Assembly: GCF_003846185.1 (NCBI RefSeq)
Contig: NZ_ML123034.1
Location: forward strand, 203,170-267,169
Source of the DNA: Streptomyces sp. ADI96-02
GTDB taxonomy: Bacteria > Actinomycetota > Actinomycetes > Streptomycetales > Streptomycetaceae
Reading direction: 5' to 3'
DNA length: 64,000 bases
The translations under genes were made by a program, and so were the position numbers. Shown here piece by piece: positions 19,902 through 28,746 of this stretch (position 1 is the first letter of the stretch; every line of letters starts with the position of its first letter). The notes under the pieces were generated by a model. The model was not told the origin of the DNA. It did no database searches and saw nothing but the letters and a program-made list of their open reading frames with translations.

Positions 19902-21205
19902 GCGGCGCGGCCCGCCGCCGGGCCACCATCCGCACCCGGCTGACCCTCACCTACGCCGGGCTCTTCGCGGGCGCGGGAGCGGCCATGATCGGCCTCCTGT
20001 ACGTCTTCATGAAGTACGTCCCGGTCTACGGCGAGACGCTGGAGGGGCCGGGGACGAAGAACGGCGAGCCGGTCCTGCGCCCCTCGTTCTCCGGCGCGAT
20101 GGAGCCGGAGAGCCTCACGCTACGGCCCGACTGCTCCGCCCCGCCGGAGAGCGGCGGGTTCCTCGACGCGGCCGAGGGCGTCCTCCGCCGGCTCACGTCG
20201 TCCGGGGACACCGCCACGGCTGCCATGTGCACGTCCCCGACGGGCAGCGTGACGTCGTTCGAGGTCTCCACCAAGGAGGACTTCCTCCACGCCCTGCTGA
20301 TGTTCAGCGCCGTGGCGCTCCTCGTGCTGCTGGTGATCGCGGTGATCCTCGGCTGGTTCGTGGCGGGGCGGATGCTGTCCCCGCTCCAGCGCATCACCAC
20401 GACGGCCCGGGGCATAGCCGGGTCCACCCTCCACGAACGCATCGCGCTGGACGGGCCGAAGGACGAGATCAGGGAGCTGGCCGACACCTTCGACGCGATG
20501 CTGGAACGCCTGGACGGGGCGTTCCAGGCGCAGCGGCGGTTCGCGGCGAACGCCTCGCACGAGCTGCGTACGCCGCTGGCGGGCATGCGTACGGTGCTCC
20601 AGGTCGCGCTCGCCGCCCCGCAGGCGTACCGGCTGGAGGATCTGGGGCCAAAACTGCTCGCGCTGAACCGGCGCTCGACCGAGATCACCGAGGCTCTGCT
20701 GACGCTGGCGCGGGCGGAGCACGGCGCGGTGGCGCAGGAGGACGTCGAGCTGGACGCCGTGGCGCGGGACGTGTGCGCCCAAGCGGTGGCGCAGGCGGAG
20801 CGGGCGGAGGTCTCGCTCACGGTGTCGGGCCGGGCGGGCCGGCTGCGGGGCGATCCGGTCCTGCTGCGGCAGTTGGTCGTCAACCTGGTCGACAACGGGA
20901 TCCGGCACAACCGTCCGGGCGGCACGGTCGCGGTGCGGGTGGCCGGGCGCGAGGGCGGCGGTGCGCTGCTGGTGGTGCGCAACAGCGGGCGCAGGCTGAG
21001 CCGGACGGACGTGGAGCGCGCCCTGGAGCCGTTCCACCGTCTCGACACCCGGCAGGCGGACCGGCCGGACCGCCCGGCCGGGCACGGTCTCGGGCTGGCG
21101 ATCGTCGCTTCCATCGTGCGGGCCCACGGCGGCACGCTGCGCGCGGAGCCTCCCGCCGACGGCGGGCTGGAGATCGAGGTCGCGCTGCCCGGCGTCGTCG
21201 CCTGA
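19898..21205 (+). CDS. Sensor histidine kinase
   Basis: 435 residues. Two transmembrane helices (about 18-38 and 131-154) flank an extracytoplasmic sensor of about 92 residues holding two cysteines. A HAMP domain (155-208), HisKA with the phospho-accepting His 221 (NASHELRTPLAGM), and an HATPase domain (VVNLVDNGIRHN, GHGLGLAIV) follow. GTG 19898 overlaps the regulator stop, so the pair is translated together. It probably senses cell-envelope stress or the transporter substrate. The lipoprotein could be part of the sensing. Confidence 0.94.
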   Translation: MSGAARRRATIRTRLTLTYAGLFAGAGAAMIGLLYVFMKYVPVYGETLEGPGTKNGEPVLRPSFSGAMEPESLTLRPDCSAPPESGGFLDAAEGVLRRLTSSGDTATAAMCTSPTGSVTSFEVSTKEDFLHALLMFSAVALLVLLVIAVILGWFVAGRMLSPLQRITTTARGIAGSTLHERIALDGPKDEIRELADTFDAMLERLDGAFQAQRRFAANASHELRTPLAGMRTVLQVALAAPQAYRLEDLGPKLLALNRRSTEITEALLTLARAEHGAVAQEDVELDAVARDVCAQAVAQAERAEVSLTVSGRAGRLRGDPVLLRQLVVNLVDNGIRHNRPGGTVAVRVAGREGGGALLVVRNSGRRLSRTDVERALEPFHRLDTRQADRPDRPAGHGLGLAIVASIVRAHGGTLRAEPPADGGLEIEVALPGVVA

Positions 21206-21263
21206 GGGCCGGGGCCGGGACGGGAGAGGGCGCTGGCCGTCGGCCGCACGGACGGACGGCGTA

Positions 21264-21291
21264 AGGCCGTCCGGAACGCTCCGGACGGCCT
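21264..21291. terminator. Perfect hairpin between convergent genes
   Basis: AGGCCGTCCGGA and TCCGGACGGCCT form a perfect 12-bp stem with loop ACGC. It lies between the sensor-kinase stop (21205) and the end of the convergent gene (21305), so it probably terminates both. Confidence 0.8.
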
Positions 21292-21304
21292 CAGCAGGGA
21301 CGTT

Positions 21305-21805
21305 TCACCCCTGCTGGAACAGTTCCGCGGGCAGCGGCTTGAGGAGGGTGTACAGGTCGTCGGTGATCGGCCGGTCCCAGCTGGCGATGGTCACGAGCAC
21401 ACCGTCGCTGCGGTCGAACTGGACGCAGGCGATCCGGCTCTCGGAGAGCTTGATCCGGCGCACGATCAGCAGGTTGTCCCCCTGCATCACCGGAAGGTCC
21501 TCGGAGCTGACGATCTCGACCGGCTCGTCGTTCTCCAGGGCGAGCAGCAGTTGCGCGACCTCGAAGGGGACCTGGCCCTCCTCGGTCTCCCGGGCGGGCG
21601 AACCGGCCGGGAGGTTGCCGATGATCATGGCCGGGCCGCGACCACCGTAGAGGTCGTAGCGGAGGAAGACGCCCTGGCAGCTGCCGTCGGGGGCGGGGAG
21701 CAGACCGGCGCCGAGGTTGCCGGGCCAGTCCCCCGGGTCCATGGCCAGGACGTCGAAGTCCGGGCCCGCGGGTGTTGCGGCGCTACGGCGGCGGAGGAAG
21801 GACAT
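21305..21805 (-). CDS. Conserved hypothetical protein, 166 aa
   Basis: A soluble acidic protein with no signal peptide or membrane segment and good Streptomyces codon use. It contains strands such as GVFLRYDLYGG, VEIVSSEDLPVMQGDNLLIVRRIKL and GVLVTIASWDRPI, separated by short helices (VPFEVAQLLLALE). I do not recognise a domain. It is transcribed toward the two-component operon and ends at the shared terminator. Confidence 0.7.
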   Translation of the reverse strand: MSFLRRRSAATPAGPDFDVLAMDPGDWPGNLGAGLLPAPDGSCQGVFLRYDLYGGRGPAMIIGNLPAGSPARETEEGQVPFEVAQLLLALENDEPVEIVSSEDLPVMQGDNLLIVRRIKLSESRIACVQFDRSDGVLVTIASWDRPITDDLYTLLKPLPAELFQQG

Positions 21806-21864
21806 GCTGCCATGTTACGTGTCCCGGCTCACGTCGCGGAGCCGGGCCCGGGAGGAGCGGAGGG

Positions 21865-21895
21865 GCCGCGGGCCGCCGCCCGGACGGCCCGCGGC
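21865..21895 (-). terminator. Hairpin after the thiolase-like gene
   Basis: GCCGCGGGCCG and CGGCCCGCGGC form an 11-bp perfect stem with a nine-base loop, 11 bp after the stop of the minus-strand gene at 21906-23072. Likely end of the four-gene lipid operon. Confidence 0.6.
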
Positions 21896-21905
21896 GTGCT
21901 CCGGG

Positions 21906-23064
<1,159 letters not shown>

Positions 23065-23072
<8 letters not shown>

Positions 23073-24117
23073 GAGCGCTCTCCCCTTCCAGGACGGCGAC
23101 CAGGTTCTGTTGCAGGCAGGGGCCGGAGGTGGCGTGGGCGAGGGCCCGGTCGGACTCGCCGCGGTGGATACCGGCCGCGGCCTCGCCGAGGCGGATGAGG
23201 CCCGCCGCCATCACCGGGTTGGCGGCGAGCGCGCCTCCGGAGGGGTTGACGCGGGTCTCCTCGCCGAGGCTCAGGGACCGGCGCAGCACGACCTCCTGGG
23301 AGGTGAAGGGCGCGTGCAGCTCGGCGGTGTCCACGGGGCGTTCGAAGGCCCCGGCGTGCTGGGCGGCGAGCCGGGCGGAGGGCGAGTCGGTCAGGTCGCG
23401 GACGCCGGGGCCGTGGGCCTCGATGCGGTGGTCGATGCCCCGGATCCAGGCGGGCCGCCGGCACAGCGCCCGCGCGGTGTCGCCCGCGGCCAGGACGACG
23501 GCGGCGGCCCCGTCGCCGATGGGCGGGCAGTCGCCGGTGCGCAGCGGGTGCACGACGTAGTCGCCCGCGGGGACGTCTCCGGCGAGCTGGGCGTGCGGGT
23601 TGGTCGTGGCGGCGGCGCGGTTGCGGGCGGCGACCCGGGCGAGGGCGGGCTCGTCGGTGACGCCCGCGTCGATGAGCGCCTGCGTCTGGAGGGCGGCGAG
23701 GGCGACGGAGTCCGGCCAGAGCGGGGCCAGGTAGTACGGGTCGAGCTGGCGGGTCAGGACGTCGCGGAGCTCGCCGGGCGAGGACTTGCCGTACGCGTAG
23801 ACGAGCGCGGTGTCCGCCTCGCCGGTCTGGATCTTCACCCATGCCTCGTACAGCGCCCAGGCGCCGTCCATCTCCACATGGGACTCGGAGATCGGCGGGT
23901 GCGCGCCGACGCCGTCGAGCGCCATGGTGAAGGAGAAGGGCCGTCCGGCGAGGTAGTCGGCGGAGCCGGAGCAGGTGAACCCGATCTCGTTCGCCTTCAG
24001 GCCGGTGGCGTCGAGGACCTGGTGCAGGACGGGCATCAGGAGGTCGACCTCGGAGAGTTCGTCGGTGCGCCGCCGGTGCGCGGTCTGGGCGAAGGCGACG
24101 ATGGCCACGTCTCGCAT
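23065..24117 (-). CDS. Second thiolase-like protein (Ltp type)
   Basis: 350 residues. Starts MRDVAIVAFAQTAHRR, keeps the thiolase GDGAAAVVLAAGD and NPSGGALAANPVMAAGLIRLGEA motifs, and again lacks the nucleophilic Cys: the region reads ESHVEMDGAWALYEA. It is only distantly like its neighbour and may be the other half of a heteromer, as seen for paired thiolase-like subunits in steroid catabolism. Its stop abuts the DUF35 gene start closely (24117/24118), so all are one operon. Confidence 0.85.
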
Positions 24118-25065
24118 CTACACCAGCTCCTTGTACGTGTCGTAGTCGGCGTCGGGCTCTCCGGTGGGGCGGTAGTGGTCGGGGTGGCGGGCCTCCTCGG
24201 TCCAGACGGGCTCGACGCGCAGGCCCATGCGGACCTGGTCGTAGGGGATGCCGGCGATCCGGCCGTGCAGGGCGAGGTCCGCCCCGTCGAGCGCGATGTG
24301 GGCGTAGACGTAGGGGACTTCGATGTCGAGGTTCTTCGCCTTGATGTTGACGATGCAGAAGGTGGTGACGGTCCCGCGCGGGCCGACCTCCACCTGCTCG
24401 TCGGTGGCGACGCCGCAGGTGGGGCAGGCGCCGCGCGGCGGGACGTAGACCTTGCGGCAGGCGGGGCAGCGTTCGCCGACGGTGCGGTGGCCTTCGAGGG
24501 CCTTGAGGTAGGCGCTCTGCGCGCGGCCGGTGGTGTGCACGTAGTCCAGGCGCGCCGGGGTGACGATGCCGGTGACGGGATCGGCGAACTCGCCGCTGTG
24601 CGGGAGCGGATGGGCCGTGGACGCCTCGCCGTCGTCGGGTTCGAAGCAGGCGATGTCGGTGATCGCGCCGGTCCGCCGGGCCGCCCAGCGGATCCGTACC
24701 CGCATTCCGGTGTGCACGGCTTCGGGGCCGGGGGCGTCGAGGGCGTGCAGCAGGGCGGTGTCGGCGCCGTCCGGCCTGACGAGCACCCAGGCGAAGGGGG
24801 TGTCCAGCGGCTGGCCGCGGCGCGGGGCCGGGTTCCAGGCCCAGGTGGTCACGGTGCCGGCGGGGGCCACCTCGACGAGGTCGCGGATCTCGCGGGCGGT
24901 GACGGGGTCGTATTCGACGGGCGGCACCAGGATCCGGCCGTCGTCCGTGCGGACGCCGAGCACGGTGCGTTCGCGCAGTCCGGTGAGGAAGGCGCTCTGC
25001 ACGGGGCCGAGGGAGCGGGTGAAGGGGAACTCGACCACCAGCGGGGCGCTGAGGACGTCGGACAT
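24118..25065 (-). CDS. DUF35 protein with zinc ribbon and two OB folds
   Basis: 315 residues. The second half is a classical DUF35: a zinc ribbon with Cys 200, 203, 214 and 217 (CPAC, CPTC) followed by an OB fold (GTVTTFCIVNIKAK). The first half (40-140) is a second OB-like domain without a ribbon (GTVTTWAWNPAPRRGQPL, TPFAWVLVRPDG). Proteins of this family bind thiolase-like partners and acyl-CoA; in sterol degradation they complete the aldolase. The position next to two thiolase-like genes supports the same complex. Confidence 0.9.
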   Translation of the reverse strand: MSDVLSAPLVVEFPFTRSLGPVQSAFLTGLRERTVLGVRTDDGRILVPPVEYDPVTAREIRDLVEVAPAGTVTTWAWNPAPRRGQPLDTPFAWVLVRPDGADTALLHALDAPGPEAVHTGMRVRIRWAARRTGAITDIACFEPDDGEASTAHPLPHSGEFADPVTGIVTPARLDYVHTTGRAQSAYLKALEGHRTVGERCPACRKVYVPPRGACPTCGVATDEQVEVGPRGTVTTFCIVNIKAKNLDIEVPYVYAHIALDGADLALHGRIAGIPYDQVRMGLRVEPVWTEEARHPDHYRPTGEPDADYDTYKELV

Positions 25066-25080
25066 GGGTGTCTCCTTGGC

Positions 25081-25881
25081 TCAGGCCCGGCGGAAGACGG
25101 GCGGGCGCTTCTCGGCGAAGGCGCGGGAGCCCTCCTTGGCGTCCTCGGTGGCGAAGACGGGCCAGCCGCGCTTGAGTTCGGCGGCCAGGGCCTCGCTCTC
25201 GGTCAGTTCGGCCCCTTCGTAGACGGACGCCTTGACGGCCTCCACGGCGAGCGGCCCGCAGGCGTTGATCCGCTCGGCGACGGCCAGCGCCTCCGCCAGG
25301 GCCGCGCCGTCGGGCACGACCCGGCCGACGAGCCCGATGCGGGCGGCTTCCTCGGCGGTGTACGGGCGTCCGGTGAGGAGCATTTCGAGGGCGTGGGTGC
25401 GGGGTATCTGGCGGGGCAGCCGGGCGGTGGAGCCGCCGAGGGGAAAGAGTCCCCGGGCCACCTCGAAGAGCCCGAAGGTGGCTCCCGCCGCGGCGACGCG
25501 GATGTCGGTGCCCTGGAGGATCTCGGTGCCGCCCGCGACGCACGGGCCCTCCACCGCGGCGATGACGGGCTTGCGCGGGCGGTGGTGGCGCAGCATCGCC
25601 TTCCAGTGCAGGTCCGGGTCGGCCGTCAGCCTCGCCCGGTACTCCTCGCCCTCCCCGCCGCCGGCCGCCAGGGCCTTGAGGTCCATCCCGGCGCAGAAGG
25701 CGCCGCCCGCCCCGGTCAGGACGACGGAGCGGACCGTGTCGTCCGCGTCGGCCGCGAGCCAGCCGTCGTACAGCCCGACGAGCATCGGCAGCGAGAGCGC
25801 GTTCCTGGCCTGTGGCCTGTTCAAGGTGAGCACCAGCGTGGCGCCCTCGCGCCGCACGGTGAGGTGTTCCGTACCGCCCAT
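25081..25881 (-). CDS. Enoyl-CoA hydratase/isomerase (crotonase) family
   Basis: 266 residues with the crotonase fold: LNRPQARNALS, oxyanion-hole region GGAFCAGMDLKAL, and the second region VIAAVEGPCVAGGTEILQGTDIRVA. The usual pair of catalytic Glu residues is reduced to one clear candidate (GGTE), as in some isomerases, so the exact reaction is uncertain. First gene of the four-gene operon; ATG 25881 has AGGAG eight bases upstream. Two operator-like palindromes, at 25904-25917 and 25945-25961, lie in its promoter region, shared with the divergent ligase gene. Confidence 0.9.
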   Translation of the reverse strand: MGGTEHLTVRREGATLVLTLNRPQARNALSLPMLVGLYDGWLAADADDTVRSVVLTGAGGAFCAGMDLKALAAGGGEGEEYRARLTADPDLHWKAMLRHHRPRKPVIAAVEGPCVAGGTEILQGTDIRVAAAGATFGLFEVARGLFPLGGSTARLPRQIPRTHALEMLLTGRPYTAEEAARIGLVGRVVPDGAALAEALAVAERINACGPLAVEAVKASVYEGAELTESEALAAELKRGWPVFATEDAKEGSRAFAEKRPPVFRRA

Positions 25882-25903
25882 GACCGACTCCTGTCTCCAG
25901 ACC

Positions 25904-25917
25904 TGGAACAGGTTGCA
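25904..25917. promoter_or_regulatory. KstR-like operator before the hydratase operon
   Basis: TGGAACAGGTTGCA fits the core TnnAACnnGTTnnA described for KstR, the TetR-family repressor of sterol catabolism in mycobacteria and relatives. It is 23 bp before the hydratase start. A similar site lies before the acyl-CoA dehydrogenase gene. Confidence 0.4.
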
Positions 25918-25944
25918 GTAGGCGGGGGCGCAGTTCAATAGTTT

Positions 25945-25961
25945 TCTGACACCTAGTCAGA
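25945..25961. promoter_or_regulatory. Palindrome TCTGAC-N5-GTCAGA between divergent lipid genes
   Basis: TCTGACACCTAGTCAGA is a perfect 6-5-6 inverted repeat, the size of a TetR-type operator, placed between the divergent starts at 25881 and 26048. It is followed by ATTCTTT. Almost the same sequence, including TTTT before and TTCTTT after, occurs at 37353-37369. Confidence 0.55.
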
Positions 25962-26047
25962 TTCTTTCGGCTTCCCCTCTTCCCACTTGTGCCGCCCGGC
26001 GCTCTAATGACGCCCGGACCGCCAGCCATCCGGGGTCAGGAGGAACG

Positions 26048-27670
26048 GTGGAGTACAACCTTGCCGACCTGTTCGAGTCGGTCGTCGACGCGGTGCCGGA
26101 GCGGGAGGCACTTCTGTACGTCGACCATCCCGGCACCGGGGCGGAGCGGCGGCTCAGCTACGCGCGGCTGGACGCCGCGGCCAACCGCATCGCCCACCAC
26201 CTCCTCGACGCCGGCCTGCGTCCGGGCGAGCACCTGGGCCTGCACCTCTACAACGGCGTCGAATACCTCCAGAGCGTCCTGGGCGCGCTGAAGGCGCGGC
26301 TCGTCCCGGTCAACGTCAACTACCGGTATGTGGAAGAGGAGTTGGTCTACCTCTACCGCGACGCGGACCTGGCGGCGCTGGTCTTCGACGGCGAGTTCGA
26401 CGAACGGGTGGCGGCGGCGGCCCCGCAGGCTCCCGCCCTGCGCCACCTGCTGCGGGTGGGCGGCTCCCCGGCGGCCCGCCCGCCCCTCACGGCGGTGCCC
26501 TTCGGCGAGGCGGAGGCGGCGGGCTCGCCCGCGCGCGGTTTCGCACCGCGTTCGGGGGACGACCAGTTCATCATCTACACCGGCGGCACGACGGGCATGC
26601 CGAAGGGCGTGATGTGGCGCCAGGAGGACCTGTTCTTCTCCGGCCTCGGCGGGGGCGCGCCGACGGGCGAACCGGTGAAGGCCCCCGAGGAGCTGGCGGA
26701 ACGCGTCGCGGCGGGCGGCGCGGGCATCACGTTCTTCCCGACGCCGCCGCTGATGCACGGCACCTCCACCCTGACGGCCTTCATCGGCTTCAACTTCGGC
26801 CAACGCGTCGTCATCCACCGCAAGTTCGTGCCCGCCGAGGTGCTGCGGACGATCGAGAGGGAGAAGGTCACCAGCGTGTCGCTGGTCGGCGACGCGATGC
26901 TGCGCCCGCTGATCGAGTGCCTGAAGGGTCCGCTGCGCTCGACGGACTGCTCGTCGCTGTTCTCGGTGTCCAGCTCCGGGGCGATCATGTCGGACTCGGT
27001 CCGGGCGGAGTTCCAGGCGCTCGTGCCGAACGTGACGCTGCTGAACAACTTCGGTTCGTCCGAATCGGGCTTCAACGGCACCGCGACCGCCGACTCGGGA
27101 CCCGAGCGCGGGTTCCGGCTCCGGGTCAACGCCCGTACGGCCGTGGTCGATCCGGCGACGTACGAGCCGGTGGCACCGGGCGAGCCCGGCCGGATCGCGC
27201 AGCGCGGCCATGTGCCGCTCGGCTACTACAACGACGCGGCCAAGACCGAGGCCACCTTCTTCCGCAAGGGCGAGGAGCGGTGGGTGCTGCTCGGAGACAT
27301 GGCGACGGTGGACGCCGACGGCATCGTCACCGTGCTCGGCCGGGGCTCGCAGTGCATCAACACCGGTGGCGAGAAGGTCTATCCGGAGGAGGTCGAGCAG
27401 GCGCTGAAGGCCCACCCGGACGTCTACGACGCGCTCGTCGCGGGCGTCCCCGACGAGCGGTGGGGCAACCGGGTCGCCGCCGTCCTCCAATTACGCGAGG
27501 GAGCACCGGAGTTGGACCTGTCGGCGGTGCAGGCGCACTGCCGGGCCCGGCTCGCCGGATACAAGATCCCCCGGGCCCTGGTGCTCACCGAGCGCATCCA
27601 GCGCTCGCCGAGCGGCAAGGCGGACTACCGGTGGGCGAAGACGGTCGCCGCCGGCGCGACCGACGGCTGA
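26048..27670 (+). CDS. Acyl-CoA synthetase (AMP-forming), FadD type
   Basis: 540 residues of the ANL superfamily. ATP-binding motif IIYTGGTTGMPKGVMW (about 176-191), FGSSESG, LLGDMATVD and the C-terminal SGKADYRWAK with the catalytic Lys are all present. The stretch MWRQEDLFF after the P-loop is typical of the sterol-CoA ligase group (FadD17/FadD19), which fits the neighbouring genes. GTG 26048 is preceded by AGGAGGAA. A TTA codon at 27491-27493 (residue 482) implies dependence on the bldA tRNA. Divergent from the hydratase operon with shared operators. Confidence 0.92.
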   Translation: MEYNLADLFESVVDAVPEREALLYVDHPGTGAERRLSYARLDAAANRIAHHLLDAGLRPGEHLGLHLYNGVEYLQSVLGALKARLVPVNVNYRYVEEELVYLYRDADLAALVFDGEFDERVAAAAPQAPALRHLLRVGGSPAARPPLTAVPFGEAEAAGSPARGFAPRSGDDQFIIYTGGTTGMPKGVMWRQEDLFFSGLGGGAPTGEPVKAPEELAERVAAGGAGITFFPTPPLMHGTSTLTAFIGFNFGQRVVIHRKFVPAEVLRTIEREKVTSVSLVGDAMLRPLIECLKGPLRSTDCSSLFSVSSSGAIMSDSVRAEFQALVPNVTLLNNFGSSESGFNGTATADSGPERGFRLRVNARTAVVDPATYEPVAPGEPGRIAQRGHVPLGYYNDAAKTEATFFRKGEERWVLLGDMATVDADGIVTVLGRGSQCINTGGEKVYPEEVEQALKAHPDVYDALVAGVPDERWGNRVAAVLQLREGAPELDLSAVQAHCRARLAGYKIPRALVLTERIQRSPSGKADYRWAKTVAAGATDG

Positions 27671-27694
27671 GCCGCGCCGGCGGCCCGCCCGGCC

Positions 27695-27730
27695 GGCCCG
27701 TCAGCGCTGGTCGGCCCGTCAGCGCTGGTC
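27695..27730. repeat. 18-bp tandem duplication across a stop codon
   Basis: Two exact 18-bp copies (27695-27712 and 27713-27730). The second holds the last codons and stop of the minus-strand hydrolase, the first lies directly downstream. Probably a recent slippage without effect on the protein. Confidence 0.85.
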
Positions 27731-28585
27731 GGCGCCGGCGAGGAAGTCCGTCACGGCGGCGGTGAACGCTCCGGGGTCGTCGAGCCACGGAAAGTGCCCG
27801 GCTCCGGGCTGGACGGCGCACCGGCCGTGCGGCAGCAGCGCTGCCAGCTCGGCGGCCCGCTCCGGTCGCGGGTGGCCGTCCAGCTCCCCGGCCAGGACCA
27901 GCGCCGGAGCGGCCAGCCCGCGCAGGGCGGCGACGGTGGCGGCGGGATCGGGCGACCAGTCGGCGTAGCGTGCGCGGGCCCGCGGGTTGACCTGCTCCGC
28001 AGAGGCGGCGGCGTGCGCGCGGGCCGCGTCGTCCCAGCGGCCGTAGGTCAGCGGCCGGACGGCGGGCCAGAGCTCCGCGAACGGGCCGCCGGCGAACAAC
28101 GCCTCCTGTGCGGCCCGCGCCTCCCGGTACCAGGGCTCCCCGCTGCGCAGTTCCGCCGCCGCGCGCAGGTCCTGCTCGGTGGCCTCGACGCCGACGGCCC
28201 GGCCGCCGGGCGTGACGAGGGTGAGCGTACGCACCCGCTCGGGGCGGCGGGCGGCGTAGAGCAGGGCGAGGTCCGCGGCGGCCGAGTGCGCCAGCAGGTC
28301 GATCCGGTCCCGGCCGAGGTGGGCGCGGAGCGCCTCCACGTCGTCGACGAGACGGTCGCAGGCGTACGTCGCGGGGTCCGCGGGCGCCCCGGAGCCCCCG
28401 GTGCCCCGCAGGTCGAGCAGGACGAGCCGCCGCCGGGCCGAGAGCCCGCCGAGATCTCCCAGGTACGCGCTCGCCCGCATCGGCCCGCCGGGCAGGCAGA
28501 TCAGCGGCTCCCCCTCCCCCTCCCCCACCAGGCGGTAGGCGAGCGGTGTCGTGTCGTACGCGGAGAACATCGGCATGACCGCCAT
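27719..28585 (-). CDS. Alpha/beta hydrolase
   Basis: 288 residues. It has the proline-iminopeptidase-like oxyanion region CLPGGPMRAS, a nucleophile elbow LLAHSAAADLA (Ser in A-H-S-A-A instead of the usual G-x-S-x-G), an acid in LAGELDGHPRPE and the catalytic His in PGAGHFPWLDD. It is probably a cytoplasmic esterase or peptidase. The start is uncertain: ATG 28585, 28576 and 28570 are in frame; 28576 has the best ribosome site (GGATGG). Divergent from the PaaK-like gene and perhaps controlled with it. Confidence 0.87.
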   Translation of the reverse strand: MAVMPMFSAYDTTPLAYRLVGEGEGEPLICLPGGPMRASAYLGDLGGLSARRRLVLLDLRGTGGSGAPADPATYACDRLVDDVEALRAHLGRDRIDLLAHSAAADLALLYAARRPERVRTLTLVTPGGRAVGVEATEQDLRAAAELRSGEPWYREARAAQEALFAGGPFAELWPAVRPLTYGRWDDAARAHAAASAEQVNPRARARYADWSPDPAATVAALRGLAAPALVLAGELDGHPRPERAAELAALLPHGRCAVQPGAGHFPWLDDPGAFTAAVTDFLAGADQR

Positions 28586-28703
28586 CCAAACAGAGAGCCG
28601 CGGGCCGCCCGCCGCCGCCCTCCCCGGCGGCCCGCCGGATCAAGGAACGCTCACCCCCCTTGCCAGCACCCCGGCATCCCTGCGTTACTGCTCCCAGGAA
28701 GAT

Positions 28704-28721
28704 CGACCGAATGATCGGTCG
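28704..28721. promoter_or_regulatory. Inverted repeat before the PaaK-like gene
   Basis: CGACCGAATGATCGGTCG is a perfect 7-4-7 palindrome 25 bp before ATG 28747. Its size and place between divergent genes suit a TetR-family operator. No regulator gene is found next to it. Confidence 0.5.
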
Positions 28722-28746
28722 TCTGTTTCGGGAGAGGAAGGACCGA

